Source of the DNA: Cenococcum geophilum 1.58
Taxonomy: Eukaryota > Ascomycota > Dothideomycetes > Gloniales > Gloniaceae
DNA: 64,000 bases
Direction of reading: 5' to 3'
Assembly: GCA_001692895.1 (NCBI GenBank)
Contig: KV748182.1
Coordinates: forward strand, 496,001 to 560,000
Part shown: positions 9,354 to 19,850 of the stretch, piece after piece
Layout of the letters: each line of letters begins with the position of its first letter
Position numbering within the stretch: the first letter of the stretch is position 1
Notes under the pieces: model-generated
Database searches by the model: none
Told to the model about the DNA's origin: nothing
The model's input: the letters and a program-made list of their open reading frames with translations, nothing else
Made by a program: the position numbers and the translations under genes

Positions 9354-10676
9354 ATGGGCATACATTCTGTTCCTCGTTATGGCCCCTTCGATACGTTCCC
9401 TCACTCTAGCAAAACCAAGAAACGCTGGGATCCCATTGAGACACTTGAGATTATAAATCCAGACCGCAACTGTCTTACTTGTGTAGGCTACGCACCCAGC
9501 TGCGGTCGTCGATGCCGCAATCCAATCAATCAAGCCAACAGGGCCTCCGCATTCCAGCTGCTTAAAGACTTAGAAAATATTGACCCATCGATGACAAATA
9601 TTCAACCACAATTATGTCGACTCGCCGGTCTTACCCTATGCCTCAGATACCACCAGAATCAGGTTGGCGCAGTTGTGGACGAATGGATGAGCGTCCTCCC
9701 AGTGAGAAATTCATTCAAAGTGGAAGAGACTGATGATTCGGACGACGAACTGGGTCATCTTTCCCGAAACGAATTGGAGAGAATGGTGAAGGAGATGAAG
9801 GAGATGCTCGAACGCGACCGCAAACGGCAGGAGGACAAGGATCGGCAAAAGCGTGAGCGTGAGGAGAAAGAGCGACGAGAGAAAGAGCGTCAGGAAAAAG
9901 AGCGACAAGATAAAGCACAAGAAGAGAAGGAACGTCGGGAAAGAAGACGACAAGAAAAAGAACGCGAGGAGAAAGAGCGTCAGGAAAGAGAGAGGAAACA
10001 ACGTGAAGAAGAGGAAAAGCAACGCGAGAGAGAAGAGCGGAAGAAGAGGGAGAGGGAAGCACGAGAAAAAGAAGAGCAAGAAAGGAAAGAAAAAGAGCGA
10101 AGAGAGTCCGAGGAGAGGAACGAGAGAGTCCGCCAAAGGGCTCAACGAGCTAAAGAAGAACGGGAGCGCAAAGAGAGAGAAAAAGCGGAGATGGAGAGAA
10201 AAGAATGGGATGGGATATGGCAGTTATACAGCAAGAGATGGGATGGCATAAGGAGTATGTTCTTAGCCATTAAAATTTAAAAGCTGAATGACTAACCCTT
10301 TACAGTTTTTAACATCAGAGGCACCTCGGTATGCAAATCGCCAGTATTGGACGTGGAAGTTTCTTCAATGAATTTGTGACTAATTAAATGTCAGGAGACA
10401 CTTCGCGATATCATTCCTTGGCCTGTAAAATCGGGTCGTTGGGGAGACGTAACAGATACAGCTGTCGAAGAGTTCTTTCAGAAAGCGCTTCCAGCAACCA
10501 CGGATGCTAGCAAGAAGTCTGCGTTCATGAAGATGGAGTGCTTGAAATGGCATCCCGACAGAGTTCCGAAAATGTGTGGCGGAAAGGAAGATGAAGCACT
10601 CTACGAGCTCTTCAAAATTGCCGCCCGGGTGGTAGTCAAGATATACGCCGAGGCTAAATCCCAGAGAAGTAGATGA
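9354..10676 (+). CDS. Coiled-coil protein with C-terminal J-like (NFKBIL1-type) WHPDR segment
   Basis: Three exons are inferred: 9354-10254, 10306-10328 and 10395-10676. The introns are 51 and 66 bp, both GT..AG with CTAAC/CTAAT branch sites just before the acceptor. The product is 401 aa. Residues about 35-60 contain NPDRNCLTC and a second Cys pair (CGRRCRNP), possibly a small metal or disulfide site. Residues about 130-295 are an extremely charged E/R/K coiled coil. The C-terminus carries IIPWPVKSGRW, then MECLKWHPDRVPKM. The last stretch resembles the (L/E)xxRWHPD(K/R) segment of NFKBIL1/I-kappa-B-like proteins and J domains. The only ATG upstream of the conserved part is at 9354; an in-frame GTG at 9279 is not a plausible start. 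The role is unknown; a scaffold or co-chaperone-like function is inference. Confidence 0.72.
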
Positions 10677-11823
10677 TATTCTAAAGACGAAAAAAGAGAT
10701 GAGAACATCTTCAAGACACATTTTGATGAGCCATCAACACCAGTAGGTGGCCATAGCATAAACTTGTACAGGTTGAACACTAACACCCGATAGTATGACT
10801 TATTCATTAGCTTGAATATGCATACGATTCAGACACCGAGCCGAACCGAGCTTCAGAACTCCGTTAGTTCAGTCTGCGCCTGCCCGTCAATGCCCGATCT
10901 GTCAGATCGCTCAATCGATCCATTGATGGCGGCATTATAAGCTACACTCATCAGCATGCAAATTCCAATGCTAAAAGCGGTGGACACGGCGAACAATAAT
11001 TCTTAGAGGATCTTACACCGATAGGACGTGAAGATAAGCTGTTCTTATTGTGGTTCGCCATAACGATCGAGACCAGGCTGTTGCTATATGCTCGAAGAAT
11101 GACTGCGTCAATGGGGTCTGCCTCAGGCTAGTATGGTCAGCACAGCTTCAATATTCGCTACTGCCACTTGGGTCTTGAGTGTGATGAAGGGGATTAGGAT
11201 TACGATAACTCCGGAGTAGCTGTGATGCAACTTATGCACTCGAACTTCGTCATTATTTACGTCAAACATGAACTTTTCCTGTTTTACAGCTTCCTTCGCA
11301 TCATGCCTGTGGGTGTTAGTTTCTTTCGGACTCAGGGCCAAGCATCTTAGTCCTTGCTTTAGAGTCAAAATATCCTGCCGGATGGAATACCGAGCCTGTT
11401 CTTTGTCAACCCAGTGAAAGCCAGTAACCTCGAGAAAAGACCTGTAATTTAATCTAGACTCTCCATATGGCCACAATGATAAGCCTTGTTACGCAGGCAA
11501 TACAGGCTACATACTAAGTGGTTTGTAAGTCTGATAATTGTCGGCCAATGCACCGTTGCCTATAAATCACGTGGCGTCAGTCGAAGGTCTAGCTTTTGAC
11601 TGCGTACCTTTTTAGTAATCTATCCCACTATTATCGGAACTATTATATACTATAACCTAGCTCAAATCTGATAGTCTCATCCAGAGTATGTAAACAACTC
11701 TCCTTCATACTATCTCAAACACGGTATCACGGCATCCCCCCTTTCCACTTCTTAACTTCCAATGACAACTCTGTCCTTACTTCAGTCAACTATCCACTCT
11801 AGAGGATTCATCGAAATTCCATC
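10677..11823. other. Intergenic, no confident gene
   Basis: Non-repetitive sequence. A minus-strand open frame at 11123-11473 reads partly like protein (VTGFHWVDKEQARYS, KEAVKQEKFMFDVNNDEV) but has no ATG near its beginning. It could be an internal exon or a gene fragment. The sequence 11560-11720 has TATA-like stretches. Confidence 0.35.
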
Positions 11824-11949
11824 ATGAACATCCCAATGGCAGTATACACCCTCTACTCCGCAGTCGAGGACGTTATTGCACACCACCGTAACATGGTTTC
11901 AGATCCAGTTTACAAATTCGACGACGACTATAGTCATTGCGGAGAGTAA
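11824..11949 (+). CDS. Possible small ORF or first exon, 41 codons
   Basis: ATG at 11824 opens MNIPMAVYTLYSAVEDVIAH and continues to a stop at 11947-11949. A GTAAGG donor-like sequence overlaps the end (GGAGA|GTAAGG), so this may be exon 1 of a spliced gene whose acceptor I could not place. No family was recognised. Support is weak: short, no conserved motif. Confidence 0.2.
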   Translation: MNIPMAVYTLYSAVEDVIAHHRNMVSDPVYKFDDDYSHCGE

Positions 11950-12109
11950 GGAGTGGTGCACGGAGGGAGTACTAGTTGTAACACTAGATGAGACTGATTG
12001 GGAGGGGTTGGGGGATGAGGAAGAGGAAGAGGGTGTTATGATACGTGCTTGTTTGTCCCTTTCAACGGTGGAATTCGTCCTACGGTTATCGATAAGAGCT
12101 AGCCAATAG

Positions 12110-12673
12110 AATCAATAGGATCAAGGCTGCGTGACCACGCGTACTTTTAACTTTAGTGTTATACTTAACTCGTAGAATGGGAATATTGAATGGGTCGAGC
12201 AGAAAGAGCGTGAGGAGACTTTAATTGACAGGGATGAGGGAGGAGAAAGTGATGACGAGGTTGATGATGAGGGTTGAGGAAAGGGATGAATATATGTGTG
12301 AATATATTTGTATCTTTAAGACAGCCCTCGGATGCCTCATAACAATGCAACAACATTACAATAGGAGCCAATCTCTTACATAAGAAAAGCTATATAGCTT
12401 TTTCTATATATATCTATAAAGGCTACCTTTAGATCTTTAAAGGTTCGTGTAAAATCAGTAATTAGCGTGACAATTGGTGAACTGATCGTACTTGGCTCCG
12501 TAAATTACGTGAGGAGGTGTGCCAGTCCCATCAACACCTCACTCTCGCACAGCCCAAACGCGGGGCTGGGCATGCTTCCATAGCAAAAAGAGGTTCTGCC
12601 AGGAGTCTCAGCCTGTGATTATCTACTAACCATCCACACCAATATTTCCATCTAGTGCCCATTTATTCCTCCG
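12110..12673. other. Intergenic, no gene seen
   Basis: Contains a purine-rich stretch (12210-12300) and a small AT-rich patch with short direct repeats (12390-12450, 'tatatagctttt', 'tctttaaagg'). No gene was recognised. Confidence 0.4.
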
Positions 12674-12695
12674 ATGCCGTCACTCGAGAGTGATT

Positions 12696-13298
12696 ATGTT
12701 AGACCGAACTGTCAACATGACGACTATCTACGTCAGTACAGACAGCGCCACTCAAGTCCTTGCTAGCGGATTTCAAGGCCTCGCTGCACTAGCTAGCCTC
12801 TTCCTCACCGATGCAGTCGAACACAATGTTCTCGCAACTCATCCGGGTTACGGGACCGTCTTCATCTCCTCGCTCTCCGCCCTCGGCCTGCTAGGAATCG
12901 TCGAGAGCTGTCTCAAAGCCTCCTTAGGCTTAGAAGGATGCCATGCCACAGGCTTCAATATGGACTCCATGCATGGGCTGTTTGGATATGCGGCGGGCGA
13001 ATCTGCAACAGGCGGAGGAATAGTTGAGTGCAAGGCGGTGACGACTGAATTCCTTCCGGATGCAGTCCGGGTGCAGAAGAAGCGCAAGTTCTCTGACACT
13101 GAGAAGACTCCCATGATGAATGATGGCGGAATGCGTTTTAGAAGGGCTGTCAACCTTGGAAATCGGACGCGCAATGCGATCCTAGAACAGAGCTTGAGGT
13201 TTTTCATCGCATTTTGTGTGATCTCCTCTGGTGTAACAGCGTGGCTCCTGATGGTCATTCCCGGCCCCTGGGATTGGGTCCAGTGCTGTTGTCAATAA
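12696..13298 (+). CDS. Putative fungal integral membrane protein (200 aa, possibly truncated)
   Basis: A single frame from ATG 12696 (or ATG 12717, which has a good AAC-ATG context) reaches TAA at 13296. Hydrophobic stretches occur at residues about 24-80 (GFQGLAALASLFLTDAVEHN, then a second helix around SSLSALGLLGIVESCLKASL) and near the C-terminus (FFIAFCVISSGVTAWLLMVI). Between them lies a soluble loop with a KKRK basic patch. The N-terminal part resembles a widespread family of uncharacterised fungal membrane proteins that are usually much longer. The downstream + strand frame at 13442-13636 (CILQTQVDKGGVLHFQGDD) could be a decayed continuation. An AATAAAG signal follows at 13296-13302. 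Confidence 0.5.
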   Translation: MLDRTVNMTTIYVSTDSATQVLASGFQGLAALASLFLTDAVEHNVLATHPGYGTVFISSLSALGLLGIVESCLKASLGLEGCHATGFNMDSMHGLFGYAAGESATGGGIVECKAVTTEFLPDAVRVQKKRKFSDTEKTPMMNDGGMRFRRAVNLGNRTRNAILEQSLRFFIAFCVISSGVTAWLLMVIPGPWDWVQCCCQ

Positions 13299-13441
13299 AG
13301 ATTTTGTACTTTTCAACATCTAGATAAAATCATATTATTTGAATAATAATTTGAATATTCAAAGGCTCTTCAAGTAATATTTAGTTCAATAATATATTAA
13401 TAATATGGTGTTGTTGAAAAATACTGAATCCTTATCGATAA

Positions 13442-13636
13442 GTGTTGAATATTATCCCGGTCCTGCACCTTTGCTTTATGTTCGTGGTAGCATTGCCATT
13501 TTGGCATTATTGGCAGACCAGACGTAATCGGCCTCCTTTATGTATTCTCCAGACTCAAGTCGATAAGGGCGGCGTTCTCCATTTCCAGGGCGATGATACA
13601 TTCCCGGAGCTCGCTACAGCTATTATGTCGTCGTAA
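13442..13636 (+). pseudogene. Possible remnant of the upstream membrane-protein gene
   Basis: This open + strand frame includes FMFVVALPFWHYWQTRRNRP, a membrane segment followed by basic residues, and then PPLCILQTQVDKGGVLHFQG up to a TAA. It is separated from the 12696 gene by about 140 bp of AT-rich sequence. Similarity to the C-terminal cytosolic 'H(L/I)QTL(V)D' region of fungal membrane proteins is suggestive only. Confidence 0.25.
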
Positions 13637-13679
13637 AATAGGAATCCAATCAATAGGCGATCATAGTCGGGCGGCGGCG

Positions 13680-14541
13680 GCACTCGTGCGAGTGGATCCA
13701 GCATTTGACGACTCTGGTGCACATCCGACAGAGTGCGTTCATGTAAATTGCATAGCCTCGGACCGCGTCGGAGTCCCAGATTTTCTTTGCGCATGCCTTC
13801 GCACGCTTCTCTGCGACATTCTCAAAGAAACCGCAAACCGCACCTTTGAAGGCCAGATCCCACTGCAGAAACATGCAATTTCCTGTCCGTAGATACGGAG
13901 CGTATTCTCTACAACTGCAGCGCCAGATACGACAGCAGGTCTCTACTAACGCACTGGCATTTAGCAGTATACAAAACCGCCGATGGTCGCACCCGGCCGT
14001 TAACCCTAGCACGACATCGCTGGGCGAGGCAGAAGTCATGAACAGCGCGAAAGCACTGTGCACACCGTCTACGCCGTAACAGACATGGGCGAGCGCCTCC
14101 ACCTGCGGCAACACAACTCCCCGCACACCTGCGACCCCGAGTGCCCGCACCGGACATTCACGCCCGACCGCCTGGGCCCGGGTTCCTTGATGTACATCAA
14201 CAACCGCACCCGCACCCGCACTCGCACCGCGTAGCGACTGCGTGGCCTCGTCACTGCCGGCGGCCTCACACGGCACTCTATCGACACCTGGGACGTGGAC
14301 CTGTGGGCCACAGCCATGCCGGGGACGACGGATCCAGGCGCACGGTATGAAGAGCTCTGGGATTGCGGACCTGCAGAAGGGCATCATGGCTGTGAGCGAG
14401 TATCTCGATGAGAGCTCGTTGGCGCAGCGCGGGGCCGCGGCCTCCAAGCTGTGGATTTGGGTGATGGGATTGCTCAGGGCACGGCGGCGCGGCGGGTGGG
14501 ACGGGCTGCGTCCGAGGGAACATATGGGGAAGTTGGTCTGA
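13680..14541 (+). pseudogene. GC-rich decayed gene, plus strand, at least three disruptions
   Basis: Strong third-position GC and natural-looking protein segments lie on the + strand but in shifting frames. The segments are VPDFLCACLRTLLCDILKET (ending at a stop near 13890), then NCSARYDSRSLLTHWHLAVY (about 13910-14038), then YAVTDMGERLHLRQHNSPHT (about 14060-14230, ending at a TAG), then SIDTWDVDLWATAMPGTTDP (to about 14335). After a further shift comes GIADLQKGIMAVSEYLDESS, which reaches a TGA at 14539. No set of introns restores one frame. The 316-codon minus-strand frame over the same bases (13650-14600) is best read as an antisense shadow. Function unknown. Confidence 0.42.
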
Positions 14542-15008
14542 TTTGCTTGCGTCAGCTTCGGGTCGCTTTGGCGTTTGCTGATGCCCGTCGCCACTGGCAA
14601 TTCGCGTCAGAAAACCGTTTGAATACGTTTAAACTGGCGATTATATACAGATAATATTAGAGGAACTCGATACCTTTTTACACGATCTCCAGATATTTGA
14701 TCATTTTTCCACCTATCGAAGCTCGTCAGAGGCCTTGAAGCCCTGCTGTATTCGTTCATGCACGTTTAAAGACAAACGGCAGGCACGTGAGTAGATTATG
14801 TTCCAGCGGAGAGTTGCAGATAACAGGTGTTATCATTCAGTATTTTAAAATGCTAGTAGTGCGATGTTGAATCCGGTATGCCTTTTGCTGCACGACAGCT
14901 GTGTCAAACCGCGTGGAGAGTCCATCAAAGGCCCAACACCACATGCGCACTTCGCTTGTTGAACGCCTAATTGCTCCTAATCCGTCTGGTCCTCGTTTCC
15001 TCTCCCAA

Positions 15009-16904
15009 CTACAAAGTAACCAGACTCGCCTCCAAAACACCCTCGGCACTGATCAAACCCTTAACCACATCATCTCCAACCGGCCTATCCATCCCAAGAA
15101 TCATCAGCGCCTCGTTACCCTCGGCATCTCCTTCTCGGTACTCTTCCTCATGCAGCGGCGCGACGTTCATGAAGCGGATATTCACGCCCGCCTTGCCGAG
15201 CAGCGACCCGACGAAGCCAATCTTGCCGCACGAGTCGAAGTTGCGGCAGATGAGCAGCGTGCCCGACGGGATGAATTCACCCTTGAAGCGGTCTAAGCGC
15301 GAGATGAACGGCTTGTTCCCGGAGACGAAGCCCTGGATAACTTGATCGTCCTGATCCGGTTGGGTCTGCGGGGCCGTGATGCGTGACGCTGCAGGAGAAG
15401 CCGAGCGTGCGATGTCGCGGGCGTGCGAGGTCGAGCGTGAGGTGCGGGCGCGCAGCGTCACGAATGAGGAGTAGGGCTTGTCTTCTTCGTTTTCGCGGCT
15501 GCGGTGTTCGTTGACGAGGATGCCTCGTTCTTTGGCGAGCAACTCGGCATTGACAATGTTGATGTTGAGGCCGTCTGAGGAGGTGATTGGCGTTAGGAGG
15601 CCCTTGACGAGGGCAGCGAAGAGCGGCTTGGTAGTATGCAGAGTGGTGAGGGCGCCTTCGTATGTGAGGTCGAAGGTCGTGCGAAAGGATTGCCTGGCGC
15701 TGCCGGAATTGTTGATTAGAGGACTGTAATGTTGGGTATATAAAGACCCCATCTTCTCTACGAGGGTGACGAATGGCTGTAGAGTACGGTATTCCTCGGG
15801 TAGAATAAGAGGAGCATTGACGGCTGAGCGAGGGAGTTGGCCGGAGAGGATGGAAATAACTTGTTCGCAGACATCTATGGAAACGTTTTCTTGGGCTTCA
15901 CGAGTGGAAGCGCCGAGATGTGGAGTTGCAACAACTTTCGGGTGGGCAATAAGTCGGGACGCAGGAGAGTCGGCCTCGGGCGGTTCGGAGGTGAACACGT
16001 CGATACCAGCTCCAGCGATCGTCCCGGAGTTCAAAGCGTCGAGAAGAGCTGCTTCATCGATCATGCCTCCTCTTGCTACGTTCAATATTCTTGCAGTTGG
16101 TTTCATGGTCGCTAGTTCTGCGGACCCAATCATACCCTTGGTTGACGCGATGAGAGGAGTATGTAATGTCAAAAAATCGGCTTCCTTTAAAAGTTCGGCC
16201 AAGCTGGGCTTGAGGGACACCGAGGCAGCTGTAGTAAGAGACGGATTGGCGTACGGGTCGTAGCCAATTAAGTTCATCCCAAACCCGCTCGCAATACGAG
16301 CAACAGTGAGACCAACTGAATTCAAATAAGCGACTGTTAAGTACGTTATCCGTAGATCTTACCTTTGCCTAACCCAACGATAGCCAGTGTCTTTCCCTTT
16401 GCTTCTACGCCTACTAATCGACTTCTTTCCCATTTTCCAGCCTTAATACTTGAGCATGAAGCGCCGACGTTGCGGGCCACCGCCATCATGACTACATAAT
16501 TTAGTAAACACGCTTTCGTCGATTGATATTTAGAAGTACCCACGCGCAATGGTATGCTCAGCAGCCGCATTTATGTTTCCAGATGGTGAGTTCACCACAA
16601 TAATTCCATGCTTGGTAGCGCTCTCTACATCGACATTGTCTACACCCACACCAGCTCTTGCAACGACCTTGAGATTTTTTGCGGCAGAGAGTAAGGCGGA
16701 AGTGACTTTGGTTTCCGAGCGAACGATGAGAGCTTCGTATTGGGAGATGATCTCCAACAGCTTCTCCGGACTAAGTCCTTTCTTTTCATGCACTTCGAAG
16801 GAGGTTTGGAGGAGGGCTAGGCCATCGGGAGAGACCTTTTCTGGAATCAGAATCTTTGCCTTTGGAGTTTCGGTGCCATTGCTCGATGTTGCTGGAATAG
16901 CCAT
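15009..16904 (-). CDS. D-3-phosphoglycerate dehydrogenase with ASB-type and ACT regions (598 aa)
   Basis: Catalyses the first step of the phosphorylated serine pathway: 3-phosphoglycerate + NAD+ to 3-phosphohydroxypyruvate, in the cytosol. Three exons are inferred: 16904-16544, 16491-16363 and 16315-15009, with introns of 52 and 47 bp. Splicing restores the family sequence EHTIALMMAVARN and GLGKVGLTVARI. The start is ATG 16904 (MAIPATSSNG). Catalytic residues by family knowledge are Arg245 (NVARGG), Glu274 (DVFTSEPPE) and His296 (ATPHLGAST). The Gly-rich NAD loop is at 157-168 and the NAD-preferring Asp183 is in GYDPYA. The region after about 340 matches the allosteric substrate-binding domain of long (type I) enzymes but carries a fungal insertion rich in Ser, Arg and Asp/Gln (about residues 445-480). 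A C-terminal ACT-like segment (NVAPLHEEEYREGDAEGNEA) follows, implying serine feedback. The coding frame is intact. Confidence 0.95.
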
Positions 16905-17682
16905 GTCTTTGGAGCTGAGAAATGTTCCGGTAATGATCAAGGTAACAGGACACAGTATGCAAGACACAGTATGCAAATGACGCGAGTGTGTGGCAGATGG
17001 GATAATTAATGAGCCGCTATCGGCGAACGCTCCTGCAGTAGTCAGGATCACCTGAGGGTAACAGTCCAGTCACGGCTTACCTTTTGAGGACTCGCCATCG
17101 ACCCCGCCCCCGCACCCCACGTTAGACCGCAGATATTCTTGACCAATTGTTAGCAACCAAGTCCGCACTTCTCGCTGAAGGAGCTGTCAGATTATATCAG
17201 GGTCCGAACAGCCTAGGAAAGTTGAGAAGCCACTCTGAAGCAGATGCGTAGTTAGTCTTAAGCATCTTCTCTGGGCAAGGAAACCAAAAAGTTGCAAATT
17301 AAAATTGCCACACAAAACCGGATCTTTCAAGGAACGTAGTATTTCGGCAAATTTTCTAAGCCTTTGATGAAATAGGGCTGAGGTCGGTAAGTTTTTGGCT
17401 AAACAGCTCTTTCAGATTAGATCGCCTGGATGTCTTTAGCTGCTTTACGCAACTCCCAAAACCATCAAAGGAAAAGCGGTCTATACTAGCCTCTGTAATC
17501 TTCAACTCAGGCATTTGAAAGCCTACCAGAGATATTTATTGCATGGCAAAGCGCAGCTGGCGCATGGTCTTAGCACCATTGAGGCTCCGGATTGGCCGCG
17601 CAAATAGTAAGAGTACATTTTTCGTTATTTTGTGAGATAAAGATGATACTAGAGCACTTGATCAGGAGTGATAGTATGGACA
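16905..17682. other. Intergenic: phosphoglycerate dehydrogenase upstream region and glyoxalase 3' region
   Basis: 778 bp separate the start of the dehydrogenase gene from the stop of the glyoxalase gene, both on the minus strand. No gene or repeat was seen. A short direct duplication 'acacagtatgcaa' occurs around 16950-16978, within the 5' leader of the dehydrogenase. Confidence 0.5.
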
Positions 17683-18813
17683 TTACCAGTTGCTTCTCTG
17701 TTTGAGCTTTTCATTCTGAACAATCTCAATCCAGTACCCGTCGGGATCTTGAAGGAGTCAGCACAAGTCAAAACAAGATCATTTAAAATGGTAGCAAAAC
17801 ATACCCAGAACAAATGCGACATTCTTCATCCTTCCATCGGTGAGCCTCTTTTTCCAGTTAACCTCTTTCTCCTCAAGTCGAGCACATGCTGCATCCAGAT
17901 CATCAACCGTTACGCAAATATGGCCGAACCCCTGAGGCTCAGAATTCCCATCATGGTATTTGAAATTAGGATCCTTCTCCGTTCCATAGTTCCATGTTAA
18001 TTCCAACAACCCCTCCCTGTCTGCAACAGGGCTTACACCATTTGCTGTTAACTCGGGAGCTGGCGGGCCATAACCAAGGAAGTAAAGGTTGAAACCTCCA
18101 TTCTTATTCTCCGAGGTACGTTTCAAATCCATACCCATGACATCTTTGTAGAAGTTAATGGATATTTCCGGGTCTTTGACACGAATCATAGTGTGATTCT
18201 AACCCGATGCATCAGTTTTACTCCCCGCGATAAAAGCTTAAAAGCTTACCATGCGATATGTCTCAACATCAGTTTCTTTGAAACTTTCCGTCTCCTCTAA
18301 TGGCTTCTGGCCGATGATCTCCACCCAGTAGCTGTCTGGATCCAATGCAAACGCAATGTGTCTCATTTTGCCATCAGTGAGCTTCTTCTGAAATTTGTAC
18401 CCAGCATCCTCCAACCGCCGGCATGCAGCTTGTATATCGTCCACAGAGATTGCAACATGTCCAAATCCCCTGCCTAGGTCACTATTGCCGTTTGCAATCT
18501 TGTAGTTCGGGTCATTCTCAGTGCCATAGTTATGCGTGAGTTCGATGATACCCTCTCGATCTGTCCAATGGTTTCCATGTGAGGCTGCCTTCGGGTTGTC
18601 GAATGCGAGGAAGTATAGGTCAAATTTATTGTCGGGAAACTCGAGTTTATTGATTTGTTTCAGGCCAAGGAACTCGTAGAATTTAAGAGAGGCCTGGGGG
18701 TCTTTGACCCGAAGCCTGCGTCGGCGTCAGTGTAAGTTCACTTCCACGAACCTGAGGTCCATCTGTACGTACATTGAATGGTTCAGCTTGTATTTGCTGG
18801 TATCGGTAGCCAT
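17683..18813 (-). CDS. GLO1: Glyoxalase I (lactoylglutathione lyase), tandem two-domain fungal form (321 aa)
   Basis: Isomerises the methylglyoxal-glutathione hemithioacetal to S-D-lactoylglutathione. Four exons are inferred: 18813-18773, 18715-18250, 18198-17805 and 17747-17683, with introns of 57, 51 and 57 bp. Each junction restores the family sequence (HSM-LRVKDPQ, YRM-NHTMIRVKDPE, FVL-DPDGYWIEIV). Domain 1 spans residues about 10-165 and domain 2 about 170-321. Each domain carries the metal/active-site pattern: NH(S/T)M, (I/L)ELTxNYGT, GFGH and YW(V/I)EI. The 321 aa length agrees with the monomeric yeast-type enzyme (about 326 aa), which holds two active sites in one chain. Start ATG 18813 (MATDTSKYKLNH). 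The frame is intact. Confidence 0.94.
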
Positions 18814-19850
18814 GGTTGCAAATGTTCTTGGGAAGGGTTTTGCTCCACAGTTCAGGATTGGTGAACACGCTAGTTATGGTGCAACTGGTTTGGGTGAGTT
18901 TAAGATGCAGCAACGTAAAGCAGGCATCAGACGATAGCAGCCCGATTCCTTGGTTGCAGGGGGGAAAGCCGAAAGGGAATTGAGGAGCTATTCAATAAAG
19001 CTACCGTATCGGATGACGTGCAGGAAACGCAACCCCTCGCCGGCTTCGGCAGCGAGAGAGTCTCTCGGGTAAATGGCTCGATTGCTAGTCTTGTTAGCTC
19101 AGAAAGTATTAGTACATCATGCCCAGCCTCTCGCTTTGCAGAGTCATCCATTATTTCTACGGTCGTTCTTCTTGCTGATTGCAATGAAGCCGAAGATAAC
19201 TCATCTCATAAATCAGACCCTCCGTGGATTGTTTGTGTGGGCATACTACTCCTTATCCAACCGAAATTTCCACCGAGGGTCCAATTTATGAGATAAAAGA
19301 TAACAGATTCAGTCGAGATGGCCAAGAATCCGATACCACGTGACGCGGAAAACGGCCGCGCATTTATCCTAGCCCCCGGTCTTAAGATAGGGTTTAGCGC
19401 GCTTGTTCGGCGGCTGAACTGGCAGCTTTGTTGGTCACCACCATGCACCTCATCTCCAGCTTCTCCAGCTTGAGCTTTTTCCTTTACTACCTTTTGATTA
19501 TGCAATATCCACTTACAACGCACCCGATATTTCTTTAACTTACACCTTTCTATATCGGATTGTCGGAGATCCGAAAATCGTTAACCGGACTCCCGCTGTC
19601 TAAGCGGTTGTTCCACCTGTATCTAACGTAAGTTGTCCTACTCACACTTTTCGAATCTTCTTTCAGAAAGTTGGTATCATATTCTTCAACCGCAGCTCCA
19701 CCACTTTCCTATTCAGTTAGAGTTGGGCTTGAAGATTTATTCAAATTTTATTACGATCCACCGCTCAGTTCTCGCGTGCCTCAGTTCTTCATATGAAAGT
19801 TAAATTTTGATAAAAACTAATCAAATCGCTGTTATCATAAGACCATCATA
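18814..19850. other. Divergent intergenic region between GLO1 and the roadblock gene
   Basis: About 1 kb holds the upstream regions of two divergently transcribed genes and a small fold-back element (19203-19294). Short open frames at 18927-19523 overlap the fold-back and show no family features, so I do not annotate them. The last 250 bp before 19851 are pyrimidine-rich in places (tctttcagaaag, ttcttcaaccgcagc), as is usual in fungal leaders. Confidence 0.5.
19203..19294. mobile_element. 92-bp fold-back MITE
   Basis: The left arm starts ATCTCATAAATCAGACCCTC and the right arm is its inverse with a few changes (..gagggtccaatttatgagat). The heptamer AGATAAC occurs on both sides (19194-19200 and 19298-19304), possibly a duplication slightly outside the arms. 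A single related arm lies at 5133-5157 in the left repeat block, so the sequence is dispersed. Confidence 0.6.

Noticed and set aside
9711-10145. Leu/Phe-rich minus-strand frames
   Set aside because: Antisense of the E/R/K coiled coil of the 9354 gene. The hydrophobic composition is a shadow effect.
11123-11476. 117-codon minus-strand frame
   Set aside because: No ATG at its start (TTG), no recognised domain and no splice partners that I could place. Possibly an exon, but unsupported.
13650-14600. 316-codon minus-strand frame
   Set aside because: Its amino-acid composition is Cys/Arg/Ala-rich and unnatural, and the plus strand of the same bases shows better codon bias and protein-like segments. 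It is treated as an antisense shadow of the pseudogene.
19206-19523. Minus-strand frame upstream of GLO1
   Set aside because: Overlaps the fold-back MITE and has no conserved features.
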